Notes under the pieces: model-generated
The model's database searches: none
Told to the model about the DNA's origin: nothing
Seen by the model: the letters and a program-made list of their open reading frames with translations, nothing else
Assembly: GCA_002428735.1 (NCBI GenBank)
Contig: DIXO01000081.1
Span: 1 to 7,556, forward strand
Direction of reading: 5' to 3'
DNA from: Syntrophaceae bacterium UBA6078
GTDB lineage: Bacteria; Desulfobacterota; Syntrophia; Syntrophales; UBA2210
Length of the DNA: 7,556 bases
Shown: positions 7,168 to 7,556 of the stretch, one piece after another
How positions within the stretch are numbered: the stretch's first letter is position 1
Layout: each line of letters starts with the position of its first letter
Position numbers and translations under genes: made by a program

Positions 7168-7179
7168 GCACGCACTATA
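6134..7179 (-). mobile_element. IS630-family insertion sequence, boundaries tentative
   Basis: The element carries one complete transposase gene that fills almost its whole length. Its ends are proposed from a weak inverted match. Reading inward from the left, TTATGCTGCATATGTG (6133-6148) and, from the right on the other strand, TTATAGTGCGTGCATG (7180-7165) agree at 10 of 16 positions. Both contain TA at the same place (6134-6135 and 7178-7179). IS630 elements duplicate a TA target, so these two TA pairs may be the duplication, giving an element of about 1.05 kb, the expected size. On this reading the transposase stop codon TAA uses the left TA. The inverted repeats are imperfect, so the exact ends are uncertain; the family assignment rests on the transposase. 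Confidence 0.5.
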
Positions 7180-7191
7180 ACATACAACACC

Positions 7192-7260
7192 ATCGGGTAG
7201 CCGGGGGTTTTTCTCCCCCAGCCCCCACACCACCCGGCATGCGGGTCCGCACCGGGCGGT
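7192..7260 (-). ncRNA. Group II intron catalytic domain V and branch-point domain VI
   Basis: Domain V (7260-7229) has a 9-bp lower stem, ACCGCCCGG with CCGGGTGGT, including the G-U pair within the CGC catalytic triad. It then shows a 2-nt bulge (TG) on the 3' side and an upper stem TGCG/CGCA closed by GACC. A GTG linker leads to domain VI (7225-7195). There GCTGGGGG pairs with CCCCCGGC around an AGAAAAA loop, and a basal GGG/CCC stem flanks an unpaired T-A. The bulged A (complement of 7198) lies 7 nt from the intron end, the normal branch-point distance. A CGC triad is typical of several bacterial classes including IIC; the class is not settled here. Confidence 0.8.
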
Positions 7261-7556
7261 TCACAGAGATTACTCATGTGGGTCGAACGGTTCCACAACG
7301 CGCCCCACGTGCACTCCTCCGTACGGATTCATCGTGTCATGAGAGCTCATAGAGGTTCTTCCCTTCTCTGTGTTTGGCCCTTCGGCGGGGTAAGTCTTTC
7401 CCGGCTTTTGTTCTTTTTTTTCACCGGGCTTGTTTCCTCGCGCCTACTATGGCTTCTGCTGACTCCTGTCCGATCCCCGGCATGTTGCCATGACGGGCGC
7501 CACTCCCAGAGGAGTTGCAAACCGTGCAGGTCTCCCCGGATAAGAACGTGAACTGT
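7192..7556 (-). mobile_element. Group II intron, 3' part, running out of the window
   Basis: On the minus strand the last 69 nt before 7192 form domains V and VI of a group II intron, ending in CCCGAT, an AU terminus as expected. Upstream sequence to the right edge is rich in RNA-like hairpins. CCCG/CGGG and CATG/CATG arms around a GCAA (GNRA) tetraloop lie at 7476-7497. ACTCC/GGAGT lies around 7502-7515. A long imperfect stem lies just before domain V. The string GTCAGCAGAAGCCATAGTAG resembles sequence I recall upstream of intron-encoded proteins. The 5' end (usually GTGYG) must lie beyond 7556. All three minus-strand frames carry stops before domain V and no reverse-transcriptase motif (such as YADD) is visible, so domain IV seems short or the protein gene has been lost. 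Confidence 0.75.

Noticed and set aside
7104..7298. A 64-codon minus-strand frame across the intron end
   Set aside because: It translates the domain V and VI hairpins and then runs out of frame into the transposase gene. The RNA structure explains the sequence better.
7400..7428. CCCGG/CCGGG arms around a T-rich stretch, terminator-like
   Set aside because: The stem is 5 bp and the T run is inside the loop, not after it. It is more likely a hairpin of the intron RNA.

Overview
This window looks like chromosomal DNA from a Gram-negative bacterium. I would guess a Desulfobacterota (deltaproteobacterial) lineage, but that is inference from gene style: an exported M48 protease with a TPR tail, a short DUF4405-type membrane protein, GC-rich codons and paired Opp/Dpp ATPases. 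No marker in the window fixes the taxonomy.

Positions 1-5320 form a protein and peptide handling block on the plus strand. A consensus-like promoter (149-177) drives a secreted BepA-like M48 metalloprotease with a C-terminal TPR array (258-1697). A second, extended -10 promoter (1758-1785) drives an apparent operon: leucyl aminopeptidase pepA (1824-3344), then two oligo/dipeptide importer ATPases of the OppD/DppD type (3328-4296, overlapping pepA by 17 bp) and the OppF/DppF type (4316-5320). No permease or binding-protein gene is present, so the ATPases must work with membrane subunits encoded elsewhere. A possible divergent gene on the minus strand runs off the left edge (1-155).

Positions 5428-5644 hold tRNA-Arg(UCG), tRNA-Lys(CUU) with an irregular D arm, and a strong intrinsic terminator. 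A two-helix DUF4405-like membrane protein of 84 residues follows (5865-6119).

Positions 6134-7556 are mobile DNA. An intact IS630-family transposase lies on the minus strand (6133-7167), and its element appears to end at TA dinucleotides. Only 24 nt upstream of its start codon is the 3' end of a group II intron on the same strand. That intron shows domain V with a CGC triad, and domain VI with a bulged branch-point A and an AU 3' terminus. It runs out of the window to the right, and no reverse-transcriptase reading frame lies in the roughly 300 nt before domain V, where such a gene would normally end.

I did not find a clearly new biological system. The most notable points are the intron and IS juxtaposition with an apparently ORF-less intron, the permease-less pepA-oppD-oppF operon, and the odd tRNA-Lys D arm.
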